Origin: Treponema sp.
GTDB lineage: Bacteria > Spirochaetota > Spirochaetia > Treponematales > Treponemataceae
Direction of reading: 5' to 3'
NCBI GenBank assembly: GCA_017464425.1
Contig: JAFUDX010000025.1
Location: 1 to 64,000 of the forward strand
Length of the DNA: 64,000 nucleotides
Below are positions 50,484 through 59,716 of this stretch, piece after piece. Made by a program: the position numbers and the translations under genes. Positions within the stretch are counted from its first letter, which is position 1. The number at the start of each line of letters is the position of its first letter. The notes below the pieces were generated by a model. It was not told the origin of the DNA and did not search any database. It worked only from the letters and a program-made list of their open reading frames with translations.

Positions 50484-50830
50484 CTTTCGCGCAAGTCATA
50501 TTCCTTCACTTTGAGATACAAAACCTTGTCCGTGCAGACTATATATGCGGGAACAGGATTCGGTGTTTGTGATGTTGCCGTAATTTTTACCACAGTGATA
50601 GAAGCACCTTTTGCAGGCGGATTCGTGATTTTTGCGCACCAGTCAAATGAAATCGCTTTTGGCGTGTCAAAATCGTAGAAAACACGGTTGTTCACCTGAG
50701 ATTTCGCGTATTTTGAGGTTGCATTTATCCGCTCTTTTGCGCCACGGCTCGAAAGATGAATCCACTGCACGCCATTTAAATCTTCTTCAATCAAAAAATG
50801 GCGTTTTTTGTAGTCAAAATAACTGTTCAA
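50303..50830 (-). pseudogene. Fragment of a beta-sandwich (concanavalin-like) protein
   Basis: The frame opens right after the miaA stop (TGA at 50873-50875) and has no ATG; TTG at 50830 gives 175 aa. YGDVMNIRLELNGKTVSAFVNGEPFATF resembles the strand pattern of LamG/DUF1349-type domains. The last ~15 residues are antisense of the receiver-domain gene, so the true 3' end is lost at the same junction that cut the two-component chimera. Neither end is natural, which argues for a remnant. Confidence 0.5.
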
Positions 50831-50872
50831 GAAGAACGAATAGTATTCTTCGCTCGTAAGTGCTTCTTTTGT

Positions 50873-51838
50873 TCAGTCTCCATTTTCGATGATTTCACAA
50901 GCGGCATCAAATCGCTCTTCTACTGGCTCTACGGGCGGAAGCCAGTGGATTTCGATGCCTTTTTTTTCCATGCAGCGAAACCATGTTTCCTGCCGTTTGG
51001 CGAACTGACCGATGGCGAGGCACAAAAGGTTCTGCATTTCTTCTTTTGACTTGTATTTTCCTTGCAGATAGTCGCTCACGAAGCGGTATTCAAGACCGAG
51101 CGCTTCAAGACGGCTCCACTCTGCCCCGTTCTGGGCGGCATTATTGTGAAGGTTCTCCACTTCTTCGATTAAGCCCTCGTTCATGCGGTCGGAAAGTCGC
51201 TTGGCGATTCGCTCGCGCACGAGTTTTCTGTCTAAGGTTGTTCCAATGACGAGCGGATTGACCTCTGGGCGCGATGCACGGAGTTTTTCACGGGCGATTT
51301 TGCATTCCTCTGAAATATTGAAGCGGTTTATGAGAATCGATTTTATCATGCGCTCCTTGTCGCCGAATTCGGAAGTGTTATGGAGCTTTTCTTTTTCGCG
51401 CGTGAGGATTTCTTCAAGCTCTTTTTCGGTCTTTGTCTCAAGCTCTGCCCGCTCGCCCGGCTTTTCGACGAATGGAATCATGTCGTAGTGATGAAGGATT
51501 GCGTCTACATACATACCCGTTCCGCCCACGCAAATCGGGAGCTTTCCGCGAGATGTGATGTCGGAAAACGCCTTGTAGAAATCTTCCTGAAAGTCAAAAA
51601 GATTGTACTCGCGGTTTAAGTCGCACACATCGATGAGATGATAGGGAATCTGCCTTCCGTTAAGCGTGTAGTCGGCGAGGTCTTTTCCGCTTCCAATGTC
51701 CAAGCCCTTGTAGACTTGCCGAGAATCCGCGCTAATGATTTCGCCGTTAAACTTGTCGGCAAGGCGCACGCCGATTGCGGTTTTTCCCACGGCGGTGGGA
51801 CCGATTACGAAGATACAATTATGCTGCTTCACGGGCAA
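50873..51838 (-). CDS. miaA: tRNA dimethylallyltransferase
   Basis: Adds a dimethylallyl group to N6 of A37 in tRNAs reading UNN codons. 321 aa. P-loop VIGPTAVGKTAIG near the start, ISADSRQVYKGLDIGSGKD, PYHLIDV, CVGGTGMYVDAIL, and the C-terminal RLEALGLEYRFVSDYLQGK and GQFAKRQETWFR. The spacing to the upstream methyltransferase gene is 16 nt, so they form an operon of RNA-modification genes. It ends in GGAGAC-TGA and the next frame continues as the beta-sandwich fragment. Confidence 0.95.
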   Translation of the reverse strand: MPVKQHNCIFVIGPTAVGKTAIGVRLADKFNGEIISADSRQVYKGLDIGSGKDLADYTLNGRQIPYHLIDVCDLNREYNLFDFQEDFYKAFSDITSRGKLPICVGGTGMYVDAILHHYDMIPFVEKPGERAELETKTEKELEEILTREKEKLHNTSEFGDKERMIKSILINRFNISEECKIAREKLRASRPEVNPLVIGTTLDRKLVRERIAKRLSDRMNEGLIEEVENLHNNAAQNGAEWSRLEALGLEYRFVSDYLQGKYKSKEEMQNLLCLAIGQFAKRQETWFRCMEKKGIEIHWLPPVEPVEERFDAACEIIENGD

Positions 51839-51854
51839 TTTCCTTTTCCTTTTT

Positions 51855-53099
51855 CTAGTTTACCCTGCACACCGCGCACTTCAAGTATTCTGACTTGGGA
51901 TAGCCGAGCAAAACGGGATGGTCTGGCCCAGCACCGCGCTTTTCGAGAATCTGCACGCGTTTTTTGGAGTCTTCGGCGGCTTTCATGAGCATTCCGTAGA
52001 AATGTTCCGAGTCGAAGAAGTACGAGCACGAGCAGGTGACAAGAAGCCCGTTCGGATTCAAGAGACGCATTGCACGCAAGTTGATTTCTTTATAGCCGCC
52101 GTACGCTTTTTCGATGTTTTTTGCACTTTTGGTAAATGCGGGCGGGTCGAGGATGATGAGGTCGAATTTTTCGCCTGATTTTTCGTATTCTTTGAGCAAA
52201 TCAAACACATCGGCGCAGACGGCCTTCATTTTTTTGCCCGCTTCGTTCAGTTCGATGTTTTTGTTCACGAGTTCAACGGCTTCGGGGGAAATGTCCACGG
52301 CAATGACTTCCTTTGCCCCGCCCTTCACGCAGTTCAAGCCGAATGCACCCGTGTGGGTGAAAGTGTCGAGCACGCGCTTTCCCTGTGCGAGCGAGCCTGC
52401 CACACGGCGGTTGTCTTTTTGGTCGAGGAAGTAGCCCGTTTTCTGACCGTTCACCAAGTCCACTTCGATTAAAACATCGTTTTCGCGGATGATGATTTTT
52501 TCATCACGAACCTCGCCGTCCCAGCATGAGCGCAATTTGAGACCTTCTTTTTCGCGGCTCGGCGCATCGCTTTTTTCGTAGATTCCGTACGGCTTGACGA
52601 TTTTGCGAAGCGCGTGAAGAATCTCCTTTCGGAACACTTCGCAGCTCAGCGTGGAAAACTGCACCACGAGGTAGACATTTTTATTCACATCGACATACCG
52701 CTCGACAATCAAGCCAGGAATAAAATCAGCCTCGCCGTACACGAGACGGTAGGAATCTTTGATTGAATAGTGCAGTTTCCGTAAGTCGTATGCGGCTTGG
52801 ATTTTTTCGTCATAAAACTTCTGCGCGTCCGCCATAATCTGGTCGGCATGTTCCGCTCCAATCATGCGCACGGTGATTTTTGACGCGCGGTTGATTACGC
52901 CAGTTCCCAAAAACGCCCCCGCGTTCGCAAAGACCTCGACTACGCTTCCGTCATCGACGACTGCCTCAGAAAGAAAGGTCTGCTTTACGCCTTCCGCAGA
53001 ATCAAATTTAATGTGCGAAATCTCGTTGTCAAATATCCAGGGAAAGCCCTGCTTGATTTCTTCTTCTTCTTTTTTGTTCAAAAAAACTCGTGTGTACAT
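51855..53099 (-). CDS. Class I SAM-dependent rRNA (cytosine-C5) methyltransferase, RlmI-like
   Basis: 414 aa. The N-terminal PUA-like domain (RVFLNKKEEEEIKQGFPWIFDNEI...GSVVEVFANAGAFLGTGVINRAS) is followed by the EEHEH-like middle with VRDEKIIIRENDVLIEVDLVNGQKTGYFLDQKDNR, and the Rossmann core VLDTFTHTGAFGLNC, VIAVDISPEAVEL, FDLIILDPPAF (catalytic loop), then LVTCSCSYF. Fits RlmI/YccW proteins that methylate 23S rRNA. The start at 53099 is chosen for GAGG 5-6 nt upstream; the frame extends 7 codons more. Exact target nucleotide not provable. Confidence 0.9.
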   Translation of the reverse strand: MYTRVFLNKKEEEEIKQGFPWIFDNEISHIKFDSAEGVKQTFLSEAVVDDGSVVEVFANAGAFLGTGVINRASKITVRMIGAEHADQIMADAQKFYDEKIQAAYDLRKLHYSIKDSYRLVYGEADFIPGLIVERYVDVNKNVYLVVQFSTLSCEVFRKEILHALRKIVKPYGIYEKSDAPSREKEGLKLRSCWDGEVRDEKIIIRENDVLIEVDLVNGQKTGYFLDQKDNRRVAGSLAQGKRVLDTFTHTGAFGLNCVKGGAKEVIAVDISPEAVELVNKNIELNEAGKKMKAVCADVFDLLKEYEKSGEKFDLIILDPPAFTKSAKNIEKAYGGYKEINLRAMRLLNPNGLLVTCSCSYFFDSEHFYGMLMKAAEDSKKRVQILEKRGAGPDHPVLLGYPKSEYLKCAVCRVN

Positions 53100-53169
53100 A
53101 AAACCTCGATTGCAATTCATATCACCCTACCACAAATACTGATTTTTTTCAACGAACAACATTTTTCTG

Positions 53170-53198
53170 TTTATCGTTTATAAAAAATCGGGTATACT
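53170..53198 (+). promoter_or_regulatory. Probable promoter of the alpha-2-macroglobulin gene
   Basis: TTTATC, 17 nt, TATACT, ending about 30 nt before the ATG. The -10 is good and the -35 is weak. Confidence 0.38.
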
Positions 53199-53229
53199 TT
53201 TTTTTATATTGTTTTAAAGAGGCATTGAT

Positions 53230-56200
53230 ATGAAAAAGTGTTTTGTGATTCTTACATCGCTTGTAAGCGTATTTTTACTCTCATGTAAAGAAAAATCCGT
53301 AATCGCTTCCGCCGCAGCAGAATCCAATTCATTGCCAGTCGCCACTATGTCAGAAAACGGAGACATGGTGTTCGATGCCGGCAATTTTTTTACGCCTGAT
53401 TACACCCCGTGCGAACTAGAGCCAGAGAGTGTCGCAGGAACGGTACGCCTCACTTCCCCAAAATCAAACGGCGGAAAATCACAGAGCAGCATCCCTGCTG
53501 AACGCGCGCTTTCTGACTACAAAATAGCCTACAATTCCAAAAAATCTGCATTTACATACCCCGAAATAAAAAAAATGGAAGCCACGCCCCAGAACAGCGA
53601 GCCGTTTACCATTTCTGACTGGGGACCGCAAGGCACAATTCCCAGTGAAGTCAAATTTCCGTCATTTTATGTGCTTTTTTCCGAGCCGGTTGTATCACTT
53701 TCTGCGCTCGGACAAGAATGTGATGCACGCGACTATGTTACGATTGAGCCAGAAATTCAGGGCATATACCGCTGGAACGGAACGAGCCTCCTTTCATTCG
53801 ACACAACCGAATCTGTCAATCCGATGCAAGTCTACACAATCAAAGTAAACGAGTCAGTCAAATCTCTGAGCGGAAAAACGCTTGAAGGCAAAAAATCATT
53901 TTCTACAAAAGCCGCACCTCTCAAAATCATTTGGAGCGCACCGGGCTACTCAAAAAATAAATATGTCGACAGAAACGAAGTTCCACCAGCTTTCTCAAAG
54001 GAATTCCGCGTTCAGTTCAATTATCCAGTACAAGCCGATGAAATCAAAAAAATCTCCGAAATCAGCGTGAACTACCAAAAAATTCCCTTTACCGTAAAAC
54101 AAGAGATGATAGACACGCTCACCTACGAATGGACTGAAGACATTCCATTTGATGCGCATGTGACCCTTACCGTCATTCAGGGAAATCTGTTCGCGAATTC
54201 AACCGAAGGTCAAAAATCCACCACAACGGCAAGTTTTCACACGCTCACGCCGTTCATCTATGAATACGAAACGGAAAGCCCCACCTACGGAAAATACACG
54301 AATCCCGTCAGGCTCTATTTTTCTCATCCCGTTGCAGCCGACTCAGTGCTTTCGGGCATTACGGCAAAAAATGACAAAGGCGAAAAAATGCCGTTCACAA
54401 AAGAAAATTTTGAGGTTTCAGGAAGTTCAGTCAGAATCTATGCGCTTCCCGTCTCATTCCATTCAAAATACACGCTCGAAATTGCACCGACTTTGCAAGA
54501 CATATACAACCGAAAACTCTCCACTATCAATAATGAAGTCATAGAACTTGAAATCGAAGTACCTGGAGCTGAAAGCAAAGTGCAATTCACTGATTCAGGC
54601 ACAAAAATGCTTGAGAGCCAGTTCCCGCACAAACTGGTCTTTGAGCATCAGAATATTGATGAAGGGGCATATACTTTAAACACAACGCTTACCCCGTTCT
54701 CACTTTCACGGCAGGCAAAGATTTCAGACTATGTGTTTGCTCCCGAAAATGAATCGATTCGCACCACGCTTTCAACCGAGCCACGCGATGAGCGCATTTT
54801 TGAAGTCGTCAATCTCGATGACAAACTGCTCGGAAAAGCGGGCTGGGTGAATTTTTATTCGGCAATCAAACTTCCCAAAGCACCGTCAAAATGGGATTCT
54901 TCGACATTCTATTGGCGAACAAATGCAACTTCTATTCAAGTCACCAATCTCGGCGTAACCGTGCGTTACGGCATGAACAGAATCGTAGCGATGGTCACCC
55001 GTCTTTCCGATGGAACGCCCGTGGAAGGCGCGAATGTCTGGGCTTGCAAATACGAAGAAACGCAATTGCAATCACCAGAAAGCATAAAACAATCGTCCCC
55101 ACACGCACGGACTGACAAAAACGGCATGGCTGTCATCGCGCTCACAAAATGGAACAGAAAAAATGTGATTTCTGGAAAATACTGGGATTCACCGCTCGTG
55201 TATGTCGAAAAAGATGATGACAAACTTCTGTACCGCCCCGATGACCATTCACCGTGGCGAAACGGCGTCTATTCCTATGCAAGCGTTCCTTCAGAAATTA
55301 CGGCAGAACCGCGCATTTTCATGTTCAGCGACCGCGGATTGTACAAACCAGGCGAAACCGTCTCATTCCGCGGAATTGACCGTGACCAAGTTCTGGGAAG
55401 TTTTATTCCCTACGAAGGCGATTATTCCGTCGTTTTAAAAGAGGACTCATGGCGAAATGCAAAAGAATTCGGCACAAGCGAAGGCAAAACAAGCGAATCG
55501 GGCGGATTTTACGGCTCATTTAAAATTCCAGAAGACATCCAAACAGGAATCTACAAGCTGCAGTACAAGCGTTCAGACGGAAAATCAAAAGAAATCACCA
55601 TCAATGTCGCATTTTTTGAGCGGCTTAAATTCCAATCAAGTCTCTCCATGCCACAAACTCCCGTCATCGCAGGAGAAAAAATTCAGGCGAATTTAAACGC
55701 AAGCTACCTCGCGGGCGGCGCATTGGCGAGCGCAAAATACGAAGCGAACTGGTTCCGAGAGCCGTGGTATTTTACGAGCGATGCAGCGGAATTCAATCAG
55801 TACACATTCGGACCCTCAGACCGCTCTGAAAGCCGAAACCACATCAGCGAGAGCGAAGGCGCGCTTGACGCAAACGGAGGGGCACTTATTTCGTGCCAGA
55901 CGGGCGTGGCTTCAATCAAGGGGGCTCCCTATCGGTACCGTGTAAGCGCAGATGTTACCGATGTCTCAAATCAGCAAATATCAAGCGTAGGAATCACCGT
56001 CGTTCACCCGGCTTCATTTTATGTGGGATTGTCAAAACCTCAGATGCAGTCATCGTTCGCCAAAAAAGGCGAAAAACTTACGTTCACATACAAACTCGCC
56101 TTGCCAGACGGTACGGCAGTCTCTGACGCAAAAACACTTTCAAGCGTGGCAGGAAAAGCAAAAAGAGCGACCGTCACGCTTTCCCGCGAAGAATGGAACA

Positions 56201-59200
56201 TCGTGCAGCAGCAGGGAATCGATGACATCTACAGCCGCTACGAAAAATCTGATGTCACGGAAAGCAAAGATGAAGTCACACTCCAAGAAAGCGGAAAAAT
56301 CACCGTTACTCCGCAGGAGCCAGGCTATCACAAAATTCAGATTGCCACGAGCGATAAAAATGGTCGGGATGTCATCACTGAATATGAATTCTTTGTCACG
56401 GGAAGCGGAAGAATCTCATGGTATCAAGACGATGCCACTTCTCTCAGGCTCACGCCAGACAAAAATCAATACCTTCCAGGCGAAACGGCTCATATCCTGC
56501 TTGAAAGCACGCTTCCAAAAGGAAATTATTTGATTACGGTTGAGCGGGAAGGAATTTTCACAGAAGAAGTCCGCTCATTTGACACCCCGATTCAAGTGAT
56601 TGATATTCCAGTCGCACGAAATTATGTTCCCGTGTTCTATGTTTCAGTCTCATCATATTCTGTACGACAAGGATACCCAAAACATGAATACGGTACGCCA
56701 GACATCGACAAGCCAAAAGGATTTTACGGGGCAACGACACTTTTTGTAAATCCAAGAATAAAGGCATTCTCTGTCGCCATAGAAAACACCAAGCCATCGT
56801 ATCGGCCTGGCGAAGAAGCCGAAGTCACGCTCGTCGCCACAAAAGGAGGAAAACCGCTTGCAAATGCAGAGCTTACCTTGCTTGCCGTTGACCGTGGCGT
56901 CCTCGATCTCATTAACTACCATATTCCAGACCCGCTTGATTTTTTCTACAACATAAGCAATTTCCCGCTCCGTGTAAAAGGCGGAGACTCACGCGCATAT
57001 CTTATGGACCCGGTCACTTACGAAGTCAAAAATTTAATGGGCGGCGACAGTGACGAAAATGAAAAAATAAATGAGCGCAGTGATTTTAATCCAACGGCAG
57101 TTTTTGAGCCGATGCTAAAAACAGACGAAAACGGCCGCGTCACGGCAAAATTCAAACTTCCCGACACCCTCACCACCTACCGCATTACCGTATTCGGGGT
57201 AAACGGGGAGCTGCTCGCCTTGCAGGAAGATGAAATCGCCGTGCAAAACCCGATTAATGTACAGCAGGTTTTGCCACGCCAGCTGCGTGAACGAGATACC
57301 GCAGAACTCGGCGTGCTCCTCACCAATCTTGACGAAAAGGCGCACGACATTACCGTCAGCCTTGCGATACGAGAAAGCAATGGCGAACAAGAAGAAAACG
57401 GAATTACAGCCAAAGACGGCGCGGCATTCATTGACGGAAAAGCAGCGCATACCGTAAAAGTGGCAAGCGGAGCAAATTCAGTGGTCTACTTTGAGCTTGC
57501 AGCCCAAAAAGCAGGCGCAATTACGCTTGAATTCACGATTACAAGCGATATTTTGAACGAACGGCTTGTTACCCCGCTCAAAATCGAAAAACCGTATATT
57601 TTTGAGACCGTCACCACCACCGGCCAATTAGGCGAATCAGAAGATTCCGCACAAGAACGAATCGTTATTCCAAGTTTTACCGAAGACATGAACGGCTCGC
57701 TTTCCGTCACGCTTGATGCCACACGGCTTGGCTTACTCGGCGGCGCAGTCCAATACCTGTTTGAATATCCCTATGGCTGTATGGAGCAGCAGTCTGCCCG
57801 CGTCCTTCCGCTCGTGATTTTTGAGGATTATATCGATGTATTCAATCTTGAAAGCCGTGTCACGAATATTCATGCATGCGTAAGTTCTTATTTTAAAGAA
57901 TGGAAAAAATGCCAGCATACTGACGGCGGATTTGGCTATTGGCCTTCTTCGCACTACTCGAATCTGTTCGTTTCAACAAGAATCGCACACATCTATGCGC
58001 TCGCGCGTGAACGCGGATACAAGGATACAGATTTGGCAATCGACATCGAAAAACTCATTTCATATATTGAAAGCGCTGCCAATTCAGCAAAAAATTCCAT
58101 TTCTGATTACGAAAAAGCCTACATCTATTATGCCCTCGCTTTAAATGGGCGGACTATTTCCGAAACGAAACTCAAACTGCTCATCATAGAAGACAAGCAG
58201 GACACAGAAATCCTCGCACTCGCAGCCCTTGCTTCTATCAAAAATGTCGGCCCGTCTTCCCCCATTGCAAAAGAAGCAGCACGAAAAATCAGAAGCTATC
58301 TCAAACCAACTGCACGGGGAGTCGACATCACAAATCCGCTTGCCTCGCATCATTTCTTTGCCTACTATGGCGACAGTGCGGAAAACCTTGCGCTCACCTT
58401 GCAGCTTTTTACGCTTCTTAACAAAGATGATGAAATGAATACTCGGCTCATCTTCTCACTTTTGCAGAACCAACGCGCAGGCTATTGGAAGAACACGGCG
58501 ACTACGGCACGCGTTTTGGAAGCAATCTACACCGTCATCAAAGAAAACAACCTTGACAAAACAAAACTGAACGCCAGCGTACTCCTTGCAGGAACTGAAT
58601 TTGCCAACGGCAGTTTTTCGGGAGCCGGCGCAAAGCCAGTCACCATTACCGTTCCATTCACCGATGCAAAAATCAATCAGCTGGAAAAAAATGCAGAACT
58701 GCCCCTTTCATTCAACAAAAAAGGAACTGGCTCACTGTATTATACAACAACGATGAAATACGCAATCCCAGAAGAACTCCAGAATGTATGCGATGCAGGG
58801 CTTGGGCTTACCATGAAGCTATATGACAATGCGACAGGCGCAGAAATCACGATTGACAACGAAAATCCGTTTATTGAGCTGGAAAACGGCAAAACCTACA
58901 AAGTCATTCTCACGCTCTCGTCAAGCTATGACCGCAGCTTTGTGGCATTACGCGCACCAGTACCAAGCGGAGCCGAGATTTTAGATGCCACATTCGTCAC
59001 TTCACCAGACACAGCAAGTTCTGCCAGCGGGCGCAGTCGCTATTCAAAAGATTACGACGACTATACCGGCTATTTCTACGGCGGTGACCACTACATGAGC
59101 AATCAGGCAATTTACAACTCAGAAATTCAATTCTTCTACGATTCATTTGGCAAAGGAAAAACAACGGCAGAGTTTAAATTCCGCGCAGTCAGACGAGGCG

Positions 59201-59289
59201 TGTATCCCACTCCACCCGCAACTGCAGAATGTATGTACGAAGACGAAATATACGGCAGAACAAGCGGAATTTTGTACAAAATAAAATAA
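53230..59289 (+). CDS. Bacterial alpha-2-macroglobulin lipoprotein with thioester
   Basis: 2019 aa. Signal peptide with lipobox LLS-C19. N-terminal MG-like domains with FxVLFSEPV-type strands, then GQTxxxR-like GETVSFRGIDRDQ near 710, the NPFIELE-type C-terminal receptor-binding-like region, and the thioester motif YPYGCMEQQSARVLPL with Cys1517-Met-Glu-Gln1520. The helical thioester domain follows (TDGGFGYWPSSHYSNLFVSTRIAH). The intact CxEQ predicts covalent trapping of attacking proteases in the periplasm, as known for this family. Many bacterial members sit next to pbpC; none is here. AAGAGGC lies 8-9 nt before ATG. Its end is rich in Tyr/Ser/Gly (FYGGDHYMSNQ). Confidence 0.92.
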   Translation: MKKCFVILTSLVSVFLLSCKEKSVIASAAAESNSLPVATMSENGDMVFDAGNFFTPDYTPCELEPESVAGTVRLTSPKSNGGKSQSSIPAERALSDYKIAYNSKKSAFTYPEIKKMEATPQNSEPFTISDWGPQGTIPSEVKFPSFYVLFSEPVVSLSALGQECDARDYVTIEPEIQGIYRWNGTSLLSFDTTESVNPMQVYTIKVNESVKSLSGKTLEGKKSFSTKAAPLKIIWSAPGYSKNKYVDRNEVPPAFSKEFRVQFNYPVQADEIKKISEISVNYQKIPFTVKQEMIDTLTYEWTEDIPFDAHVTLTVIQGNLFANSTEGQKSTTTASFHTLTPFIYEYETESPTYGKYTNPVRLYFSHPVAADSVLSGITAKNDKGEKMPFTKENFEVSGSSVRIYALPVSFHSKYTLEIAPTLQDIYNRKLSTINNEVIELEIEVPGAESKVQFTDSGTKMLESQFPHKLVFEHQNIDEGAYTLNTTLTPFSLSRQAKISDYVFAPENESIRTTLSTEPRDERIFEVVNLDDKLLGKAGWVNFYSAIKLPKAPSKWDSSTFYWRTNATSIQVTNLGVTVRYGMNRIVAMVTRLSDGTPVEGANVWACKYEETQLQSPESIKQSSPHARTDKNGMAVIALTKWNRKNVISGKYWDSPLVYVEKDDDKLLYRPDDHSPWRNGVYSYASVPSEITAEPRIFMFSDRGLYKPGETVSFRGIDRDQVLGSFIPYEGDYSVVLKEDSWRNAKEFGTSEGKTSESGGFYGSFKIPEDIQTGIYKLQYKRSDGKSKEITINVAFFERLKFQSSLSMPQTPVIAGEKIQANLNASYLAGGALASAKYEANWFREPWYFTSDAAEFNQYTFGPSDRSESRNHISESEGALDANGGALISCQTGVASIKGAPYRYRVSADVTDVSNQQISSVGITVVHPASFYVGLSKPQMQSSFAKKGEKLTFTYKLALPDGTAVSDAKTLSSVAGKAKRATVTLSREEWNIVQQQGIDDIYSRYEKSDVTESKDEVTLQESGKITVTPQEPGYHKIQIATSDKNGRDVITEYEFFVTGSGRISWYQDDATSLRLTPDKNQYLPGETAHILLESTLPKGNYLITVEREGIFTEEVRSFDTPIQVIDIPVARNYVPVFYVSVSSYSVRQGYPKHEYGTPDIDKPKGFYGATTLFVNPRIKAFSVAIENTKPSYRPGEEAEVTLVATKGGKPLANAELTLLAVDRGVLDLINYHIPDPLDFFYNISNFPLRVKGGDSRAYLMDPVTYEVKNLMGGDSDENEKINERSDFNPTAVFEPMLKTDENGRVTAKFKLPDTLTTYRITVFGVNGELLALQEDEIAVQNPINVQQVLPRQLRERDTAELGVLLTNLDEKAHDITVSLAIRESNGEQEENGITAKDGAAFIDGKAAHTVKVASGANSVVYFELAAQKAGAITLEFTITSDILNERLVTPLKIEKPYIFETVTTTGQLGESEDSAQERIVIPSFTEDMNGSLSVTLDATRLGLLGGAVQYLFEYPYGCMEQQSARVLPLVIFEDYIDVFNLESRVTNIHACVSSYFKEWKKCQHTDGGFGYWPSSHYSNLFVSTRIAHIYALARERGYKDTDLAIDIEKLISYIESAANSAKNSISDYEKAYIYYALALNGRTISETKLKLLIIEDKQDTEILALAALASIKNVGPSSPIAKEAARKIRSYLKPTARGVDITNPLASHHFFAYYGDSAENLALTLQLFTLLNKDDEMNTRLIFSLLQNQRAGYWKNTATTARVLEAIYTVIKENNLDKTKLNASVLLAGTEFANGSFSGAGAKPVTITVPFTDAKINQLEKNAELPLSFNKKGTGSLYYTTTMKYAIPEELQNVCDAGLGLTMKLYDNATGAEITIDNENPFIELENGKTYKVILTLSSSYDRSFVALRAPVPSGAEILDATFVTSPDTASSASGRSRYSKDYDDYTGYFYGGDHYMSNQAIYNSEIQFFYDSFGKGKTTAEFKFRAVRRGVYPTPPATAECMYEDEIYGRTSGILYKIK

Positions 59290-59342
59290 TGCCGATTCTG
59301 CCAAAAAAAATAGAGATTTTAGAGATTTCTTATCTTTTTCTA

Positions 59343-59371
59343 TTGACACGCAAGCAGTATACATTTAAACT
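59343..59371 (+). promoter_or_regulatory. Promoter of the acidic small protein
   Basis: TTGACA, 17-nt spacer, TAAACT, about 25 nt before the ATG at 59397. Confidence 0.65.
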
Positions 59372-59396
59372 GTAGTGTCTTTGACAAGGAATCATT

Positions 59397-59657
59397 ATGT
59401 TTATTGATGGTGAAGTGCTAAACGATGCTAAAATTATGGCTCTCGGTTTCTCCTACACAGACGAAATCGATGAATCTTTTGAAGAATCTGCCGAAGAAGA
59501 CGATTTTGAATCTTTGGACGATTATTCACTCAACAAATTTGATGATGACATTTACGAGGATACCCTTGATGATGACGATGTAAATGTTTCGTACGATTCC
59601 GATGCCACAGAAAACTACAATGATGAACTTTCAGAAGACTACACAGAAGAAGAATAA
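59397..59657 (+). CDS. Small, extremely acidic protein of unknown function
   Basis: 86 aa. After a short ordinary start (MFIDGEVLNDAKIMALGFSY) the sequence is mostly Asp/Glu with Tyr/Ser/Asn (EESAEEDDFESLDDYS, DIYEDTLDDDDVN), ending DYTEEE. No signal peptide or membrane helix; expected to be disordered and strongly negative. AAGGA lies 8 nt before ATG and a good promoter precedes it, so it is probably expressed as a single-gene unit. It could act as a nucleic-acid mimic, a metal or polyamine buffer, or a partner of a basic protein; none can be shown. Confidence 0.72.
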   Translation: MFIDGEVLNDAKIMALGFSYTDEIDESFEESAEEDDFESLDDYSLNKFDDDIYEDTLDDDDVNVSYDSDATENYNDELSEDYTEEE

Positions 59658-59716
59658 CAGCTACTAAATCTTTTTGCACATTTTATCTTTTCGCTTCCGC
59701 ATACTGCCCAAATCGG

